In this document: positions 61,724 through 64,000 of the stretch, one piece after another | Position numbering within the stretch: the first letter of the stretch is position 1 | Layout: each line of letters begins with the position of its first letter | NCBI RefSeq assembly: GCF_020181035.1 | Contig: NZ_JAIQYY010000003.1 | Span: forward strand, 331,862-395,861 | Length of the DNA: 64,000 nucleotides | From: Streptomyces sp. CoH27 | GTDB lineage: Bacteria > Actinomycetota > Actinomycetes > Streptomycetales > Streptomycetaceae | Direction: 5' to 3' | Notes under the pieces: generated by a model | Seen by the model: the letters and a program-made list of their open reading frames with translations, nothing else | Databases searched by the model: none | What the model was told of the DNA's origin: nothing | Position numbers and translations under genes: made by a program

Positions 61724-61740
61724 TTCAACAGAACGTTGAA
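61724..61740. promoter_or_regulatory. TTCAAC-type operator upstream of allB
   Basis: TTCAAC-AGAAC-GTTGAA, perfect 6-bp arms with a 5-base centre: the most symmetric copy of this motif in the window. Confidence 0.7.
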
Positions 61741-61780
61741 ATCCGTTACGTGGATGTAAATCCCGTTTCCTGGGCGTAAA
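61741..61780 (+). repeat. Two tandem 20-bp imperfect direct repeats before allB
   Basis: ATCCGTTACGTGGATGTAAA and TCCCGTTTCCTGGGCGTAAA share 14 of 20 bases, with a 20-bp period close to two helical turns, 25 bases before the allB start. Each carries a weak TCC...TGG core. Probably binding sites. Confidence 0.6.
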
Positions 61781-61804
61781 ACGGCGGTACAGAGAGGGGT
61801 CCGG

Positions 61805-63142
61805 GTGTCCGACGCTGAACTGGTCCTGCGCTCGACGCGCGTCATCACTCCGGAGGGGACGCGGGCCGCGACGGTCACCGTGTCCGCCGGGAAGATCACG
61901 GCCGTCCTGCCGTACGACGCCGAGGTCCCGGCCGGGGCCCGGCTGGAGGACGTCGGCGACCATGTCCTGCTGCCCGGCCTGGTCGACACCCACGTGCACG
62001 TCAACGACCCCGGCCGTACCGAGTGGGAGGGCTTCTGGACCGCCACGCGCGCGGCGGCGGCCGGCGGCATCACCACGCTGATCGACATGCCGCTCAACTC
62101 CCTCCCGCCGACCACCACGGTCGAGAACCTGCGGGTGAAGCGGCAGGTGGCCGCCGACAAGGCGCACATCGACGTCGGTTTCTGGGGCGGCGCCCTGCCC
62201 GACAACGTCAAGGACCTGCGCCCGCTGCACGACGCCGGTGTCTTCGGCTTCAAGGCCTTCCTGTCCCCGTCCGGCGTGGACGAGTTCCCGCACCTCGACC
62301 AGGACCGGCTCGCCCAGTCCCTGGCGGAGATCGCCGGCTTCGACGGCCTGCTGATCGTGCACGCCGAGGATCCGCACCACCTCGCCGCCGCCCCGCAAGC
62401 CGGCGGCCCCCGGTACGCCGACTTCCTCGCCTCCCGGCCCCGCGACGCCGAGGACACGGCCATCGAGAACCTCGTCGCCCAGGCCCGGCGGCTCAACGCG
62501 CGCGTGCACGTCCTGCACCTGTCCTCCAGCGACGCGCTGCCGCTCATCCGCGCCGCCCGCGCCGAGGGCGTCCGGATCACCGTGGAGACCTGCCCGCACT
62601 ACCTCACCCTGACTTCCGAGGAAGTCCCGGACGGCGCCAGCGAGTTCAAGTGCTGCCCGCCCATCCGCGAGGCCGCCAACCAGGACCTGCTGTGGGAGGC
62701 GCTGGCCGACGGCACCATCGACTGCGTCGTCACCGACCACTCGCCCTCCACCGCCGACCTGAAGACCGACGACTTCGCCACCGCCTGGGGCGGCATCTCC
62801 GGCCTCCAGCTCAGCCTGGCCGCCGTGTGGACCGAGGCCCGTGAGCGCGGCCACGGGCTGGAGGACGTGGTGCGCTGGATGTCCACGCGGACCGCGGCGC
62901 TCGTGGGTCTGGACGGCAAGGGCGCCATCGAGGCCGGCCGGGACGCCGACTTCGCCGTCCTCGCCCCCGACGAGACCTTCACCGTCGACCCGGCCGCCCT
63001 CCAACACCGCAACCGGGTCACCGCGTACGCCGGCAAGACCCTGTACGGCGTCGTGAAGTCCACCTGGCTGCGCGGCGAACGCATCGTCCACGACGGCGAG
63101 TTCACCGAGCCGAAGGGCACTCTGCTCGCCCGCCCCCAGTGA
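61805..63142 (+). CDS. allB: Allantoinase
   Basis: 445 residues, GTG 61805 behind GAGAGGGG. Dihydroorotase-like amidohydrolase with a binuclear metal centre: HxH in [12 protein letters not shown], carboxylated Lys in [11 protein letters not shown], His in LLIVHAEDP, His in VHVLHLSSS and Asp in CVVTDHSPS. It opens the hydantoin ring of S-allantoin to allantoate. Followed by allantoicase after 46 bases, presumably in one operon. The leader holds at least three operator-like elements. Confidence 0.97.
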   Translation: MSDAELVLRSTRVITPEGTRAATVTVSAGKITAVLPYDAEVPAGARLEDVGDHVLLPGLVDTHVHVNDPGRTEWEGFWTATRAAAAGGITTLIDMPLNSLPPTTTVENLRVKRQVAADKAHIDVGFWGGALPDNVKDLRPLHDAGVFGFKAFLSPSGVDEFPHLDQDRLAQSLAEIAGFDGLLIVHAEDPHHLAAAPQAGGPRYADFLASRPRDAEDTAIENLVAQARRLNARVHVLHLSSSDALPLIRAARAEGVRITVETCPHYLTLTSEEVPDGASEFKCCPPIREAANQDLLWEALADGTIDCVVTDHSPSTADLKTDDFATAWGGISGLQLSLAAVWTEARERGHGLEDVVRWMSTRTAALVGLDGKGAIEAGRDADFAVLAPDETFTVDPAALQHRNRVTAYAGKTLYGVVKSTWLRGERIVHDGEFTEPKGTLLARPQ

Positions 63143-63188
63143 GCCACCCCCGCACCCGTCCGACTCCAGAAAGGACCCCCTGATCACC

Positions 63189-64000
63189 GTGACGGCGATA
63201 CCGACTTTCACCGGCGACGCGAACCCCTACGGAGGCGGCGACCCGTACGCGGACTACCGCACCGCCGACTTCCCCTTCACCCAGTACGCCAACCTCGCCG
63301 ACCGGCAGCTCGGCGCCGGTGTCATCGCCGCCAACGACGAGTTCTTCGCCCAGCGCGAGAACCTGCTGGTGCCCGAGCGGGCCGAGTTCGACCCCGAGCA
63401 CTTCGGGCACAAGGGCAAGATCATGGACGGCTGGGAGACCCGCCGCCGGCGCGGTGTCTCCGCCGAGCACCCGTGGCCCACCGCCGAGGACCACGACTGG
63501 GCACTGGTCCGCCTCGGGGCGCCCGGCGTGATCCGCGGGATCGTCGTCGACACCGCCCACTTCCGCGGCAACTACCCGCAGGCCGTGTCGATCGAGGCCG
63601 CGTCCGTCGCCGGCTCGCCGTCCCCGCAGGAGCTGCTGGGCGACGACGTGAAGTGGACGACGATCGTCCCGCGCACCCCGGTCGGCGGCCACGCGGCGAA
63701 CGGCTTCGCCGTCTCGGCCGAGCAGCGCTTCACTCACCTGCGCGTCAACCAGCACCCCGATGGCGGCATCGCGCGCCTGCGCGTGCACGGCGAGGTCGTT
63801 CCGGACCCCGAGTGGCTCGCGGTGCTCGGCACCTTCGACGTCGTCGCCCTGGAGAACGGCGGCCAGGTCGAGGACGCCTCCAACCTCTTCTACTCCCCGG
63901 CCACCAACACCATTCAGCCGGGCCGCTCCCGCAAGATGGACGACGGCTGGGAGACCCGCCGCCGCCGTGACCAGGGCAACGACTGGATCCGTTACCGGCT
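63189..64000 (+). CDS. alc: Allantoicase (3' end cut by window edge)
   Basis: About 270 residues are seen, from GTG 63189 with GAAAGGACC ahead; the usual length is 340-380. Two jelly-roll repeats show as a duplicated motif, DGWETRRRR, at about residues 81 and 255. YADYRTADFPFTQYANLADR and IVVDTAHFRGNYPQAVSIEA are typical of the family. It hydrolyses allantoate to urea and ureidoglycolate, the source of glyoxylate for gcl and aceB. Probably co-transcribed with allB. Confidence 0.96.
   Translation, partial: MTAIPTFTGDANPYGGGDPYADYRTADFPFTQYANLADRQLGAGVIAANDEFFAQRENLLVPERAEFDPEHFGHKGKIMDGWETRRRRGVSAEHPWPTAEDHDWALVRLGAPGVIRGIVVDTAHFRGNYPQAVSIEAASVAGSPSPQELLGDDVKWTTIVPRTPVGGHAANGFAVSAEQRFTHLRVNQHPDGGIARLRVHGEVVPDPEWLAVLGTFDVVALENGGQVEDASNLFYSPATNTIQPGRSRKMDDGWETRRRRDQGNDWIRYR

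Noticed and set aside
1..64000. CRISPR arrays, insertion sequences, prophage, rRNA and complete tRNA genes
   Set aside because: No regularly spaced repeats with spacers, no transposase or phage genes and no rRNA or full tRNA were recognised.

Overview
The window is high-GC DNA with the codon and ribosome-binding-site habits of Streptomyces: GTG and TTG starts, GTGA/ATGA start-stop overlaps, GGAGG-type sites and LAL/LuxR, SpoIIE and HxlR regulators. The order glyoxylate carboligase, catalase, tartronate semialdehyde reductase, hydroxypyruvate isomerase, uricase genes ... malate synthase, IclR regulator, allantoinase, allantoicase resembles what I remember of the SCO6190-6250 part of the S. coelicolor chromosome (recalled, not checked). 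A second source seems to have contributed parts of the middle.

Layout. 1-8.9 kb: secreted trypsin-like protease (cut by the left edge), a LAL-type LuxR regulator, a GAF-LuxR regulator divergent from two overlapping acyl-CoA synthetase genes, and a zinc-ribbon protein. 9.1-23.6 kb: purine salvage of carbon and nitrogen. It holds gcl, catalase, hyi-glxR, the urate operon uraD-uraH-uricase, two NCS2 purine permeases and an 8-oxoguanine deaminase. 23.7-36.4 kb: ordinary chromosomal genes (AraC regulator, NmrA-like oxidoreductase, thioesterase, phosphatase, beta-lactamase-fold esterase, protease with FG-GAP repeats, alanine-type aminotransferase with a divergent HxlR regulator, VWA protein pair). 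36.4-41.3 kb: two divergent IucA/IucC-type siderophore synthetases and a tryptophanyl-tRNA synthetase behind a complete Trp attenuator. 41.5-56.7 kb: two sugar modules. One is a LacI/PfkB kinase/ABC/epimerase set. The other is an ABC operon with two binding proteins, divergent from a SpoIIE-type phosphatase translationally coupled to a XylF-like lipoprotein. 56.8-64 kb: HipA-like protein, malate synthase, a MobA-like nucleotidyltransferase, allR, allantoinase and allantoicase (cut by the right edge).

How they work together. 8-Oxoguanine deaminase and the permeases feed urate. Uricase, HIU hydrolase and OHCU decarboxylase make S-allantoin, and catalase can remove the uricase peroxide. Allantoinase and allantoicase give ureidoglycolate and urea. 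Glyoxylate then goes through Gcl/Hyi/GlxR to glycerate or through malate synthase to malate. Two recurring palindromes tie these loci together. TTCC-N7-GGAA-like sites lie before gcl, hyi-glxR, the catalase gene, aceB and allB and are probably bound by the IclR protein AllR. TTCAAC-N5-GTTGAA-like sites lie before the urate operon, catalase gene, aceB and allB and have no assigned protein.

Several decayed genes mark rearrangement points: pqqE and SpoIIE remnants head to head at 15.3-16.1 kb, a broken TMEM175-like channel gene at 23.7-24.2 kb, and an mmpL 5' stump at 48 kb between the two sugar modules. The least explained unit is the phosphatase plus sugar-binding lipoprotein pair at 53.1-56.7 kb.
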